From: Cellulomonas iranensis NBRC 101100 = JCM 18110
Lineage (GTDB): Bacteria > Actinomycetota > Actinomycetes > Actinomycetales > Cellulomonadaceae
Assembly (NCBI RefSeq): GCF_001552375.1
Contig: NZ_BCRB01000030.1
Span: 1 to 41,548, forward strand
Reading direction: 5' to 3'
Length of the DNA: 41,548 bases
Below the pieces are notes generated by a model that saw only the letters and a list, made by a program, of their open reading frames with translations, had not been told where the DNA came from and searched no databases. Made by a program: the position numbers and the translations under genes. The stretch's first letter is position 1. Each line of letters begins with the position of its first letter. Of the stretch, positions 1 to 8,390 are shown piece after piece.

Positions 1-2
1 CG

Positions 3-71
3 CCCGCACGGACGACGACGGGCCGGGACCCCGCGCGGTGCGCGGCGCCCCGGCCCGTCGGGCCGTGCGGG
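3..71 (-). terminator. Long hairpin downstream of the NCS2 permease
   Basis: Two nested perfect stems lie just past the permease stop codon. Bases 3-11 pair with 63-71 (9 bp) and bases 16-27 pair with 49-60 (12 bp), with a further GC-rich inner pairing (31-36 with 40-45). The position, directly 3' of a minus-strand gene, fits a transcription terminator. The window edge hides any downstream U-tract, so intrinsic termination is inferred from the stem alone. Confidence 0.55.
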
Positions 72-86
72 GGTGGGTGGGACCCG

Positions 87-1568
87 TCAGAGGCCGAGCG
101 CCTGCTGGATCGGCCCGAGCGCGAAGTAGACGACGAACGCCGCCGCCGCACCCCACATGAGCGGGTGGACCGTGCGGGCCCGGCCGAGCGCGACCTTGAC
201 CACCACGTACGCGATGAAGCCCGCGCCGATGCCCACCGAGATCGAGTAGGTGAAGGGCATGAGGGCGAGCGTGAGGAACGCCGGGATCGCGACCTCGGGC
301 GACTTCCAGTCGAGGTCGGCGACCTGCGACACCATGAGGAACCCGACGACCACGAGGACCGGCGCGGCCGCCTCCGACGGGACCATCGCGACGAGCGGCG
401 ACAGGAACGTCGCGAGCAGGAACGCGACACCCGTCACCACCGACGCCAGACCCGTGCGGGCGCCCTCGGCGACGCCCGACGTGGACTCGACGTAGGCGGT
501 GTTCGACGACACCGAGCCCATGCCGCCGGCGACGGCGGCGAGCGAGTCGACCACGAGGATCTGCTTCGACCGCGGCGGGGTGCCCTCGGCGTCGAGCAGC
601 TTCGCCTCCTGGCCGACGGCGACCATCGTGCCCATCGTGTCGAAGAAGTCGGCCAGCAGGATCGAGAAGACCAGGACGACGACCGCGAGGACGCCGATCT
701 TGCCGACGGCGCCCAGCAGCGAGAACTGGCCCAGCAGCGACAGGTCCGGCACCGCGAACGCGGAGTCCGGCAGCGAGGGCACGTTCTGGTGCCACCCGGT
801 GGGGTTGTCGGCACCGGCCGCACCGACCTTCGCCCACGCCTCGACCGCCAGCGCGAGCACCGTGGTCCCGACGACCGCGTACAGCAGGCCGCCGCGCACC
901 TTCTTGACCAGGAGGACGACGGCGGCGACCAGCCCCACCACGAAGACCAGGACCGGCCAGCCGGACAGCGAGCCGCCCGTGCCGAGCTCGAGGGGCGTGC
1001 CCTGCCCCTGGTGCACGAAGCCCGCGTTGACGAAGCCGATGAGGGCGATGAACAGGCCGATGCCGACGCCGATCGCGCCCTTGAGGCTGCGCGGCACGGC
1101 GCGGAAGACGGCGGTGCGGAAGCCCGTGAGCACGAGGGCGAGGATGACCAGGCCCTCGAGGACGACGACGCCCATCGCGTCCGCCCAGGTCATGCCGGGC
1201 AGCTGCGCGATCGTGTACGCGACGACCGCGTTCAGGCCCAGGCCGGCCGCGAGCGCGATCGGGAAGTTGGCGACCAGGCCCATCGTGATGGACAGGACGC
1301 CGGCGATCAGCGCCGTGGCGGCCGCGATCATCGCGAGGTTCGGGGAGTCCCCGCCACCGAGGAACTGACCGGTGCTGTCCGGCAGGGTCCCGATGATGAG
1401 CGGGTTGAGCACGATGATGTAGCTCATCGTGAAGAAGGTGACGAGACCGCCGCGGATCTCGTTGCCGATGGTCGAGCCGCGCTCGGTGATCTGGAAGAAG
1501 CGGTCGATCGCGCCGCGCGGGGCAGCGGGGGCGTCGCCGACCTTCTCCTCGGGGGGAGTAGTGGCCAT
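87..1568 (-). CDS. NCS2-family purine (adenine/guanine/hypoxanthine) permease, AzgA-like
   Basis: This 493-residue polytopic membrane protein is a likely proton-coupled nucleobase importer of the cytoplasmic membrane. The N-terminal part contains RGSTIGNEIRGG followed by FFTMSYIIVLNPLI, typical of the AzgA branch of NCS2. Later come GLGLNAVVAY, DFFDTMGTMVAVG and the substrate-region signature SSNTAYVESTSGVAEGARTG. The length matches the family (about 450-500). The ATG at 1568 was chosen because the AzgA-like homology begins about 26 residues later; the reading frame stays open far upstream, but that part looks like non-coding G+C-rich sequence. The gene is monocistronic, transcribed away from the exopolysaccharide operon, and followed by a large hairpin. 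Its upstream region holds four copies of a palindrome that may be operators. Purine specificity is inferred from family motifs only. Confidence 0.9.
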   Translation of the reverse strand: MATTPPEEKVGDAPAAPRGAIDRFFQITERGSTIGNEIRGGLVTFFTMSYIIVLNPLIIGTLPDSTGQFLGGGDSPNLAMIAAATALIAGVLSITMGLVANFPIALAAGLGLNAVVAYTIAQLPGMTWADAMGVVVLEGLVILALVLTGFRTAVFRAVPRSLKGAIGVGIGLFIALIGFVNAGFVHQGQGTPLELGTGGSLSGWPVLVFVVGLVAAVVLLVKKVRGGLLYAVVGTTVLALAVEAWAKVGAAGADNPTGWHQNVPSLPDSAFAVPDLSLLGQFSLLGAVGKIGVLAVVVLVFSILLADFFDTMGTMVAVGQEAKLLDAEGTPPRSKQILVVDSLAAVAGGMGSVSSNTAYVESTSGVAEGARTGLASVVTGVAFLLATFLSPLVAMVPSEAAAPVLVVVGFLMVSQVADLDWKSPEVAIPAFLTLALMPFTYSISVGIGAGFIAYVVVKVALGRARTVHPLMWGAAAAFVVYFALGPIQQALGL

Positions 1569-1674
1569 GGCGCGCAGTGTGGCAGAGCACAGGTCCTCCA
1601 CACATGGGACGTCCAGGCACTGACCTCCGCGCGCGCCCGCGCGCCGGACGCGCGCCCGCCGCCCGTCGCCCGCA

Positions 1675-1754
1675 GGACGTGCGTCCAGAAACGCAGCAGG
1701 ACGCACGTCCACATTCTTGCAGGACGTCCGTCCAGAATTGCAGGACGCTCGTCC
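1675..1754. repeat. Four-copy palindrome array GGACGNNCGTCC (candidate operator)
   Basis: Four copies of the 12-bp inverted repeat GGACGNNCGTCC start at 1675, 1699, 1722 and 1743. Their central dinucleotides are TG, CA, TC and CT. Start-to-start distances are 24, 23 and 21 bp, about two helical turns. Flanks are partly conserved: GCA before all four copies and AGAA after three, giving a unit near GCAGGACGNNCGTCCAGAA. A degenerate fifth copy (GGACGCGCGCCC) lies at 1646-1657. The array sits 107-186 nt upstream of the permease start and about 215 nt upstream of the sugar transferase start. Phased dyads in a divergent intergenic region fit binding sites for a dimeric regulator. The regulator is unknown. 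Confidence 0.7.
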
Positions 1755-1924
1755 AGAAAATGCCGTCAGCGACGCCGCCGGCCACCCCCGCGTGTGAAAT
1801 GAATGTTGCGCCCAGGGGAACACCACGCTCACGCATGGCTGTGACCTGCGATGACGCCCGAGAGGGTCACCACCGACTCGTGGGGCAATCATCCCACCCA
1901 TCGCTCTTTGCCCGGTTCCGGTGA

Positions 1925-1930
1925 TAGCGT
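1925..1930 (+). promoter_or_regulatory. Candidate -10 box TAGCGT for the exopolysaccharide operon
   Basis: TAGCGT matches the actinobacterial TAnnnT -10 consensus and lies 39 nt before the sugar transferase ATG, in the A/T-richer part of the intergenic region. No convincing -35 hexamer is visible at 16-18 nt. A GGGGGG run at 1955-1960, spaced 9 nt from the ATG, is the likely ribosome binding site. Confidence 0.35.
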
Positions 1931-1969
1931 CCGCATCCAGCATCTGCTTGAACTGGGGGGTAAAGCAGA

Positions 1970-3454
1970 ATGACGTCCACCACGCACGCCCAGCCACTGT
2001 TCCTGGCACGTCGACGCGCTCGCACGGCACCGCTGACCTGGTCCGTCACGCTCGCGCAGCGCCTCGCCGTGACGGACGCGCTCGCGCTCGCGCTGGCCGT
2101 CGGCGTGGCCTACCTCGTGCGGTTCCCGCTCGACGGCCACGCCTACGTCTCGGGCGAGTTCTCGCCCAGCTACCTGGCGGTCTCGATCTCGCTGTTCACC
2201 ACGTGGTTCGCCGCGCTCGCCGTGGGCCGCACGCGCGACCGGCGGCTCCTGGGCGGCGGGTCCGCCGAGTTCGCCCGGGTCTTCGAGGTCACGTGGCACC
2301 TGTTCGCGGGGGTCGCGATCGTCGCCTACCTCCTGCGCATGGAGATCGGCCGGGGCTATCTCGGCGTCGCGGCACCGCTCGGGCTCGCGCTGCTGCTCGC
2401 CGGGCGCGTGTACTGGCGGCACGACCTGCGCCGCCGCCGCGCCGCGGGCGAGGCCCAGGTGCCGATCCTCGTCATCGGGCCCTGGCACAAGGCCGCCAAC
2501 CTCATCGGGGACTTCCACCGGCACCCCGGCGCGGGCTACCGCGTCGTCGGCGTCTGCCTGCCCGACGGCGCCCGGCCGGAGGTGCGCTCGATCGACGGCG
2601 TGCCCGTGCTGGGCACCCACACGCAGGCCGCGTCGCTCGCGGTGCGGCACGGCGTCGCCGCCGTCGCCGTGGCCGGCTCCGACGCGATGGACCGCGAAGC
2701 CGTGCGCCAGCTCGGGTGGGACCTCGAGGGCACCGGCGTGGACCTCGCGCTGACCATGGCCCTGACCGACGTCGCCGGGCCACGCGTCCTCATGCAGCCC
2801 GTCAACGGCATGCCGCTCATGTACGTCGACGCACCGCAGTTCCGCGGCTCCAAGTACGTGCTCAAGTCGCTGTTCGACTGGTGCGGCGCCGCCGCCGTGA
2901 CCCTGCTGCTCGCCCCGGTCCTGCTGGTGCTCGCCGTGCTCGTGCGGCTCACCAGCCCCGGTCCGGTGCTCTACGCGCAGGAGCGGATCGGCAAGGACGG
3001 CGGCACGTTCCGCATGCTGAAGTTCCGCTCGATGCACGTCGGCGCGCACGACCGCCTCGCCGAGGTGCTCGCCGCCGAGGGCGTGGCCGACGTCGGCGCC
3101 TTCTACAAGCCCAAGAACGACCCGCGCGTCACCCCGCTCGGCCGGGTCCTGCGGCGGTACTCGCTCGACGAGCTCCCGCAGCTGTTCAACGTGCTGCGGG
3201 GCGAGATGAGCCTCGTGGGGCCGCGGCCGCAGATCGCCGCCGAGGTGGCGACCTACGACCGCGCGGCGCACCGCCGGCTGCTCGTCAAGCCCGGGCTCAC
3301 CGGTCTGTGGCAGGTCTCGGGACGGTCGAACCTCGACCCCCGCGCGGCCATGCGGCTGGACGTCGCGTACGTCGAGAACTGGACGCTGTTCACCGACGTC
3401 GCGATCCTGGCGCGGACCGCGCGCGCGATGGTCGCCGCCGAGGGGGCGCGGTGA
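1970..3454 (+). CDS. Priming undecaprenyl-phosphate sugar-1-phosphate transferase (WbaP/ExoY-type polyprenyl glycosylphosphotransferase)
   Basis: This 494-residue protein probably starts repeat-unit assembly by moving a sugar-1-phosphate from a UDP-sugar to undecaprenyl phosphate at the inner membrane face. Residues about 30-150 contain four or five hydrophobic segments. Residues about 163-290 form a CoA/NAD-fold-like linker domain. A further membrane segment (about 303-328) precedes the catalytic domain, with [20 protein letters not shown] (348-356), [15 protein letters not shown] (397-411), MSLVGPRP (413-420) and [14 protein letters not shown] (439-452). This two-part architecture is usual for polyprenyl glycosylphosphotransferases. 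It is the first gene of the exopolysaccharide operon, and its stop overlaps the next GTG by 4 nt (GTGA). The sugar (glucose, galactose or other) cannot be told from the sequence. Confidence 0.93.
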   Translation: MTSTTHAQPLFLARRRARTAPLTWSVTLAQRLAVTDALALALAVGVAYLVRFPLDGHAYVSGEFSPSYLAVSISLFTTWFAALAVGRTRDRRLLGGGSAEFARVFEVTWHLFAGVAIVAYLLRMEIGRGYLGVAAPLGLALLLAGRVYWRHDLRRRRAAGEAQVPILVIGPWHKAANLIGDFHRHPGAGYRVVGVCLPDGARPEVRSIDGVPVLGTHTQAASLAVRHGVAAVAVAGSDAMDREAVRQLGWDLEGTGVDLALTMALTDVAGPRVLMQPVNGMPLMYVDAPQFRGSKYVLKSLFDWCGAAAVTLLLAPVLLVLAVLVRLTSPGPVLYAQERIGKDGGTFRMLKFRSMHVGAHDRLAEVLAAEGVADVGAFYKPKNDPRVTPLGRVLRRYSLDELPQLFNVLRGEMSLVGPRPQIAAEVATYDRAAHRRLLVKPGLTGLWQVSGRSNLDPRAAMRLDVAYVENWTLFTDVAILARTARAMVAAEGAR

Positions 3455-4299
3455 CCGGCGGGCCGCCGGTCGGGCACGTGCCGACCGCGCGCACCGAGCC
3501 CGCCGTGCCGCTCGTGTCCGTCGTCCTGCCCACCTACCAGCGCGCGGACGTGCTGGGGCGCGCGATGCGCAGCGTGCTCGCCCAGACCGTCACCGACCTC
3601 GAGCTGCTCGTCGTCGACGACGGCTCGACCGACGGCACCGCGGAGCTCGTCGCCGACATCGCCCGCACCGACCCGCGGGTCCGCTACCTCGTCCAGCCCA
3701 ACGGCGGGGCGCCACGCGCCCGGAACCGGGGCGTCGCGCACGCGCGCGCCCCCTACACGGCGTTCCAGGACAGCGACGACGAGTGGGAGCCGACGTTCCT
3801 CGAGCGGCTGCTGCCCGTCGTCCGGTCACGTCCCGACGTCCTCGCCTTCACGTCGCACGACGTCACGCACCTCGACGGCCGCGTCGTCCGGCTGCCCGCG
3901 GCGCACGTCCCCGACATCCGGCGACGCATCCTGCACCGCAACCTCGTCTCCACGCAGACGGTGCTGCTCCCGACCGCGCTGCTGCGCGACGTCGGCGGGT
4001 TCGACGTGCACCTGCGCAGCGTGCAGGACTGGGAGCTGTGGCTGCGGCTCCACGGGCGCGTCGAGATCGTGCACGTCGACGAGGTCCTCGTGCACCTGCA
4101 CCGCCAGGCCGACTCGATCTCGGAGACCGCCGGCTACCGGCGCTCGCTGCGGAGGGTCGTGCGGCGGCACTGGCGGCTGCTCGCGACCGAGCCCGGCGCC
4201 CTGCGCCACGCCGTCCGCCGCGCCACGATCGGGTCGCGACCGCTGCCGACGCCCTGGCGGGCGCTCGCTCCCCGCCGTCACGCGGTGGAGGCCCCGTGA
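3451..4299 (+). CDS. GT2-family glycosyltransferase
   Basis: This 282-residue GT-A fold enzyme probably adds a sugar to the lipid-linked repeat unit at the cytoplasmic face. VSVVLPTYQRADVL opens the nucleotide-binding fold. VVDDGSTDGTAE carries the first aspartates, GAPRARNRGVA follows, and FQDSDDEW holds the DxD-type metal motif. A VQDWELWLRL segment fits the acceptor or catalytic-base region. The GTG start at 3451 lies inside the previous stop (GTGA) and implies translational coupling. It resembles the GT2 enzyme at 7638-8390 closely (shared VVDDGSTDGTAE, FQDSDD, STQTVL, DSISE), so the two look like paralogs within one operon. Donor and linkage are unknown. Confidence 0.9.
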   Translation: MTGGPPVGHVPTARTEPAVPLVSVVLPTYQRADVLGRAMRSVLAQTVTDLELLVVDDGSTDGTAELVADIARTDPRVRYLVQPNGGAPRARNRGVAHARAPYTAFQDSDDEWEPTFLERLLPVVRSRPDVLAFTSHDVTHLDGRVVRLPAAHVPDIRRRILHRNLVSTQTVLLPTALLRDVGGFDVHLRSVQDWELWLRLHGRVEIVHVDEVLVHLHRQADSISETAGYRRSLRRVVRRHWRLLATEPGALRHAVRRATIGSRPLPTPWRALAPRRHAVEAP

Positions 4300-5402
4300 C
4301 GCGGACGCTGTACGTGCCGCTCACCGGCCAGGCGGACAACGTGGGCGACGTCGTGCTGCGACGGCGCCTGGTGCAGGCCGTGGCGCCGCTCGGCCGGCTC
4401 GTGGTGCTCGTGGAGCGCGCCGACGACGACTACGTCGCGGGCCTGCGGCTGCCGCCCGGCTCCGTGGTGCACACGTCCTTCCTGCCGTGGGTGCGCGCCG
4501 CGACCGCCGGCGCCGCCGGCCGCGGGCCTGCGGCCCTCGTCCTCAACGCGGGCGAGATCGCCTCGAGCCGCAGCCAGGGCCGCCGAGCCGTGCTGACGCT
4601 GCCGGCCGTGCTCGCGGGGCGCCTACGCGGCACGCCGACCGTGCGGGCGGGGCTCGGCGCGCGCGACCGGATCGTCCCGTGGGGGCTCGCGCACCAGGCC
4701 GTCGTGTCGGCCGCGACCCTCAACGTGTGGCGCGACCACGAGTCGCGACGGCTCTACCACCACGGGTGGGTCGCACCCGACTGGGCGTTCGACGACGCGG
4801 ACTCGCGTCCCGCCGACGGGCCGCGCCCCGTGCTCGCGCTCGGGTTCCGGGGCGACCGCCCGGCGCCCTCGCCGGCGGCCCTCGGGCACGTCCGCGACTG
4901 GGCCGGGTCCCGCGGGCTCCGGCCGGTCGTGGTGTCGCAGGTCGCCTCCGACGTCGAGCGCAACGAGCAGGTCGCGGCCGCGCTGGGGTGCGAGCACGTC
5001 GGCGACCGGCACGTCGACCTGGCCGAGCGCGAGCGCGCCGCGCGCGACGTGTACCGGTCGGCCGCCGTCGTCGCGAGCAACCGCGTGCACGCGCTCATCA
5101 TCGGCTTCACCGAGGGCGCGTCGCCGGCCGGCCTCGTGCCGACGCCCGACGTCAAGATCGGGCGCACGCTCGACGCCGCCGGCCTGCCGCCGTGCGTCCT
5201 CGACGCCCCCGCCAGCGGCACGGCCGAGGTGCGCGGGTTCCTCGACGGCGCGCTCACGCACGGCGCCGGCCTCGCGACGGTCCGCGAGCGCGCGGCCGGC
5301 TGGGTGCGCGAGATGGAGGACGCGGTCCGGGCCTCCGTCGTCGACGGTCGCGCCACGGGCGGGCGCAGGAGCACCGGGGCGGTCACCGGGGTGGCGGCGT
5401 GA
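4296..5402 (+). CDS. Polysaccharide pyruvyl transferase family protein
   Basis: This 368-residue protein probably transfers pyruvate from phosphoenolpyruvate onto a sugar of the repeat unit, forming an acidic ketal. The N-terminus GQADNVGDVVLRRRL matches the family opening (NxGD plus helix). LVLNAGEIASS follows, and the C-terminal ASNRVHALIIGFTEGA corresponds to the SxRxHA motif of the PEP-binding half. The length suits the family. The GTG start overlaps the previous stop by 4 nt, and the next gene overlaps its own stop the same way. Its place between a glycosyltransferase and the flippase suggests pyruvylation of the lipid-linked unit before export. Acceptor sugar and ketal position cannot be inferred. 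Confidence 0.85.
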   Translation: MTRTLYVPLTGQADNVGDVVLRRRLVQAVAPLGRLVVLVERADDDYVAGLRLPPGSVVHTSFLPWVRAATAGAAGRGPAALVLNAGEIASSRSQGRRAVLTLPAVLAGRLRGTPTVRAGLGARDRIVPWGLAHQAVVSAATLNVWRDHESRRLYHHGWVAPDWAFDDADSRPADGPRPVLALGFRGDRPAPSPAALGHVRDWAGSRGLRPVVVSQVASDVERNEQVAAALGCEHVGDRHVDLAERERAARDVYRSAAVVASNRVHALIIGFTEGASPAGLVPTPDVKIGRTLDAAGLPPCVLDAPASGTAEVRGFLDGALTHGAGLATVRERAAGWVREMEDAVRASVVDGRATGGRRSTGAVTGVAA

Positions 5403-6703
5403 GGTGGCAGAGCGCGCGGCTCATCGGCGCGCAGGCGCTCGGGCAGCTGAGCCTCGTCGCCGTGATCCCGGTGCTGACGCGGCACTACGACCCCGGCGTG
5501 TTCGGGGCGTACCAGCTTGCGCTCGCCGCTGCGACCCTCGTGCAGCCCGTCGCGACGCTGCGCATCGAGCTCGTGCTGCCGGCGACCCGCGCCGACGACC
5601 GCGTCCGCACCCTGCTGCGGCGCGCCGTCGCCTCGACGCTCGCCGTCACGGGCGGATTCGTCGCGGCGTGCACGTACCTCGCGCTCACCGGGCGCGCCGA
5701 CGCCGCCCTGATGACCGCGATGGCCGCGACGCTCGTGCTCGTCTACGGCTGGGTCAGCATCGACAACGCCCGGCTGATCCGCGCGCAGCAGGTGCAGGCG
5801 CTCGCGACCCGCAACCTGGTCGCCGGGCTGCTGTCGGCCGTGCTCCAGGTGGGTGTCGCGCTCGCGGGGCTCCAGGTGGTGTGGCTGGCCGCCGCGGTCG
5901 GGATCGGGCGGGGCGTGGCGGTGCTGCTCACGCGACCGCGCCGGGCCGTCGCCGCGCCGCAGCCCGAGGACACGTTCGACCTCCCGTTCGGCGGTGCCCG
6001 CGCGGTGCGCACCGTGCTGTCGGGGCTGCTGTCGAGCACGGTCCTGCAGCTGCTCATGCTGGTGTCGGGCGGGTTCCTGGGCGCGGCGGCGGCCGGCTAC
6101 GTGGGGGCGGCGCAGCGCGTCACGGGAGCGCCCGCCTCGCTCATCGGGCAGGGCGTCGCGCAGGCGGTGCAGGTGCGCTTCTCGCGCGCGCTGCTGACCG
6201 GGACGTCGCTGCTCGCCGAGGTGCGCGCCGTCGGGCGGGCCCTCGCGGCGCTCTCGGTCACCGTGGCGGTCGGCCTCGCCCTCGTGGCGCCGCTCGGGTC
6301 GGACTGGTTCTTCGGCCCCGGCTGGGAACCGGTCAAGGACGTGCTGCGGCTGCTCGCGCTGCCCGTCGCGCTGCAGCTCCTCGTCGCCCCGCTCAACCCG
6401 CTGCTCGTGATGATCGGTGCCGAGCGCGCGCTGCTGCGCGTCCAGGCCGGCCGGCTCGCCCTCAGCGGGGGCGCGAGCGCCGCGGCGGCCGCCGCCACCG
6501 GGTCGCTGACGACCGTCGTCGCCGTCTTCGCCGCGACCACGGTCGTCGCGTACCTCGGCAACCTCGCGGTCGTCGTCCACCAGGTGCGCGCGCACGACGC
6601 GACGACGCTGCAGCAGACGCCCCCGGCCCCCGCGACCGGGCACGAGACCGTGCCGGCCCTGGGCGCCGTGCACGCCGCCGAGCGGACGGAGGGCACGCGA
6701 TGA
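5399..6703 (+). CDS. Wzx-like oligosaccharide flippase (MOP superfamily)
   Basis: This 434-residue, strongly hydrophobic protein has roughly 12 predicted membrane segments spread along its length. The N-terminus RLIGAQALGQLSLVAVIPVL, then TRHYDPGVFGAYQLALA, is the usual opening of polysaccharide biosynthesis flippases (first helix, then a YxPxxFGxYxL-like loop). It probably moves undecaprenyl-diphosphate-linked repeat units from the inner to the outer membrane leaflet. It sits among glycosyltransferases and upstream of the EpsG-like polymerase, which completes a Wzx/Wzy set. The GTG start at 5399 overlaps the previous stop (GTGA). About 40 C-terminal residues are hydrophilic. Confidence 0.88.
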   Translation: MRWQSARLIGAQALGQLSLVAVIPVLTRHYDPGVFGAYQLALAAATLVQPVATLRIELVLPATRADDRVRTLLRRAVASTLAVTGGFVAACTYLALTGRADAALMTAMAATLVLVYGWVSIDNARLIRAQQVQALATRNLVAGLLSAVLQVGVALAGLQVVWLAAAVGIGRGVAVLLTRPRRAVAAPQPEDTFDLPFGGARAVRTVLSGLLSSTVLQLLMLVSGGFLGAAAAGYVGAAQRVTGAPASLIGQGVAQAVQVRFSRALLTGTSLLAEVRAVGRALAALSVTVAVGLALVAPLGSDWFFGPGWEPVKDVLRLLALPVALQLLVAPLNPLLVMIGAERALLRVQAGRLALSGGASAAAAAATGSLTTVVAVFAATTVVAYLGNLAVVVHQVRAHDATTLQQTPPAPATGHETVPALGAVHAAERTEGTR

Positions 6704-7641
6704 GCGAGCAGACGACGACGGGCACGACCGGGCTCCCGGCCCCCGCCCCGGCCGGCACCGCCGTCCCGCCGCTGGAGGTCGTGGTCGTGACCTACCGGTC
6801 GCGCGACCTGGTGGACAGGTGCCTGGGCTCCGCGCTCGCGCACACGCCGCCGGGCACGCGGGTGCACGTGGTCGACAACGGCTCGACCGACGGGACCGTC
6901 GAGCACGTCCGCGCGCGCTACCCCGACGTGGCCGTCACGGTGCGTCCCGACAACCCGGGGTTCGCGGTCGCCAACAACCTCGTGCTGCGGTCGGTGCACG
7001 CGCCGGTGGTGCTGCTGCTCAACCCCGACTGCGAGCTGCACGCCGGCACGGTCGACCACCTGCTCGCGCGGCTCGCCGCAGAGCCGGACGTGGGCGTGCT
7101 GGGGTGCCGCCTGCTGACGGCCGACGGCACGCTCGACCACGCGGCCAAGCGCATGATCCCGTCGCCGCTGGAGGCCGCACGCTACTTCGCCGCGCGGGTC
7201 GTGGGGCGGCGCGGCGGGCGGTACACGGCACCGGACCTCGACGAGCACGCGAGCGGTGACGTCGACGCGGTCAACGGCGCGTTCATGCTCGTGCGCACGA
7301 GCGCGCTGGCCGAGGTCGGCCTGCTCGACGAGGCCTACTGGATGTACGGCGAGGACCTCGACTGGTGCACGCGGTTCCGCCGTGCGGGGTGGCGCGTCGT
7401 GTACGACGGGACCGTCAGCTCGACCCACCTCAAGGGCGGCAGCGCGGGCGTGCGCTCGGTGCGGCTCAACTACCACTTCCACCGCAGCATGGCGCGGTAC
7501 TACCGCACCCACGGCGGCGCGCCGGTGCCCGTGCGGGCGGCCGTGACCGGTGCCGTGTGGGCGCGGTTCGCGGCCGTCGCGACCGTCGACACCGCCCGGC
7601 GGGCGCTCGCGGCGGCCCCCGGGGGACGGCGCGCCGCATGA
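6700..7641 (+). CDS. GT2-family glycosyltransferase, rhamnosyltransferase-like
   Basis: This 313-residue enzyme has the signature of the WbbL/rhamnosyltransferase group of GT2. Key segments are VVVVTYRSRDLVDRCL, VVDNGSTDGTVE, NPGFAVANN, VLLLNPDCEL (the DxD equivalent is NPD), AVNGAFMLVR and YGEDLDWCTRFRRAGW with the acidic ED pair. About 27 low-complexity residues precede the fold. The ATG lies in the ATGA overlap with the flippase stop. It would add one sugar to the lipid-linked unit; rhamnose as donor is a family-level guess. Confidence 0.9.
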   Translation: MSEQTTTGTTGLPAPAPAGTAVPPLEVVVVTYRSRDLVDRCLGSALAHTPPGTRVHVVDNGSTDGTVEHVRARYPDVAVTVRPDNPGFAVANNLVLRSVHAPVVLLLNPDCELHAGTVDHLLARLAAEPDVGVLGCRLLTADGTLDHAAKRMIPSPLEAARYFAARVVGRRGGRYTAPDLDEHASGDVDAVNGAFMLVRTSALAEVGLLDEAYWMYGEDLDWCTRFRRAGWRVVYDGTVSSTHLKGGSAGVRSVRLNYHFHRSMARYYRTHGGAPVPVRAAVTGAVWARFAAVATVDTARRALAAAPGGRRAA

Positions 7642-8390
7642 CCGCGACGACGACCGCCCGCACGATCGGCGTCGTGCTGCCCACGCGCGACCGGCTGACG
7701 ACCCTGCCCGCGGCGCTCGACAGCGTGCGCCACCAGACGCTCCCCGCGGCGCGGGTCGTCGTGGTGGACGACGGCTCGACCGACGGCACGGCCGAGTACC
7801 TCGAGGCCTGCCGACGCGAGGACCCGCGCCTGGAGGTGCTGCGCACCGGCGGCGTCGGCGCACCCCGCGCGCGCAACCTCGGCGTCGCCGCGTGCGCGAC
7901 CGACCTGGTGGCCTTCCAGGACTCGGACGACGTCTGGTCGCCGCGGTTCCTCGAGCGCCTCGCGCCGCACGCCGGCCCGGGCCGCGTCGTCTTCGCGAGC
8001 CACCGTCTCACGAGCCTGGACGGCAGCAGCACCGTGGTCCCCGCGGGCGTCGTGCCCCGGCCCGACCGCAGCATGCTGCGCACGAACGTCGCCTCGACGC
8101 AGACCGTGCTGGCAGACCGGGAGGCCGTCGCCGCGGTCGGGTTCGACGAGGACCTGCGCCGTTTCCAGGACTGGGACCTGTGGCTGACGCTGCTGGCGCA
8201 CGGCACGCGGTTCGTCCACGTGCCGGAGGTGCTCGTCGAGGTGCGCCGCCAGCCCGACAGCATCTCGGAGGGCGCGACGACCGTGCGCGCGCACGCGCTG
8301 CGCCGGATCATGCGCAAGCACGGGCTGCGCGTCGCGCGCGACCCGTACGCCCTGGCGCGGCTCGCCGCCCGGGGGTGGCTGCGCCCGTGA
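7638..8390 (+). CDS. GT2-family glycosyltransferase (paralog of the one at 3451-4299)
   Basis: This 250-residue GT-A enzyme carries IGVVLPTRDRLTTL, VVDDGSTDGTAEYL, GAPRARNLGVA, FQDSDDVWSPRFLERL and FQDWDLWLTLLAHG. Collinear motifs and the shared STQTVL and RRQ(P/A)DSISE segments make it the closest relative of the GT2 at 3451-4299. The N-terminus has no extension. The ATG start overlaps the previous stop (ATGA), and its own TGA overlaps the next GTG. It probably adds another sugar to the same repeat unit. Two near-duplicate enzymes may mean two similar linkages. Confidence 0.9.
   Translation: MTATTTARTIGVVLPTRDRLTTLPAALDSVRHQTLPAARVVVVDDGSTDGTAEYLEACRREDPRLEVLRTGGVGAPRARNLGVAACATDLVAFQDSDDVWSPRFLERLAPHAGPGRVVFASHRLTSLDGSSTVVPAGVVPRPDRSMLRTNVASTQTVLADREAVAAVGFDEDLRRFQDWDLWLTLLAHGTRFVHVPEVLVEVRRQPDSISEGATTVRAHALRRIMRKHGLRVARDPYALARLAARGWLRP

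Larger units (their letters stand above)
1569..1969. other. 401-nt divergent intergenic region between the permease and the exopolysaccharide operon
   Basis: No gene is supported here. The half near the permease is G+C-rich and holds the GGACGNNCGTCC array. The half near the exopolysaccharide operon (about 1780-1969) is visibly less G+C-rich, as expected for promoter DNA. A GGAGG lies about 32 nt upstream of the permease ATG, too far for a normal ribosome site. An isolated GGACGTCC also occurs near 1608-1615. Confidence 0.6.

Noticed and set aside
1675-1754. The four-copy GGACGNNCGTCC array as a CRISPR
   Set aside because: Units are 12-19 bp with almost no spacer and a palindromic core. This fits operator sites, not repeats with unique 30-nt spacers.
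1569-2030. An N-terminal extension of the permease up to 2030
   Set aside because: The extra 154 residues are low-complexity, would run across the GGACG array and overlap the start of the sugar transferase gene. The family N-terminus begins just after the ATG at 1568.
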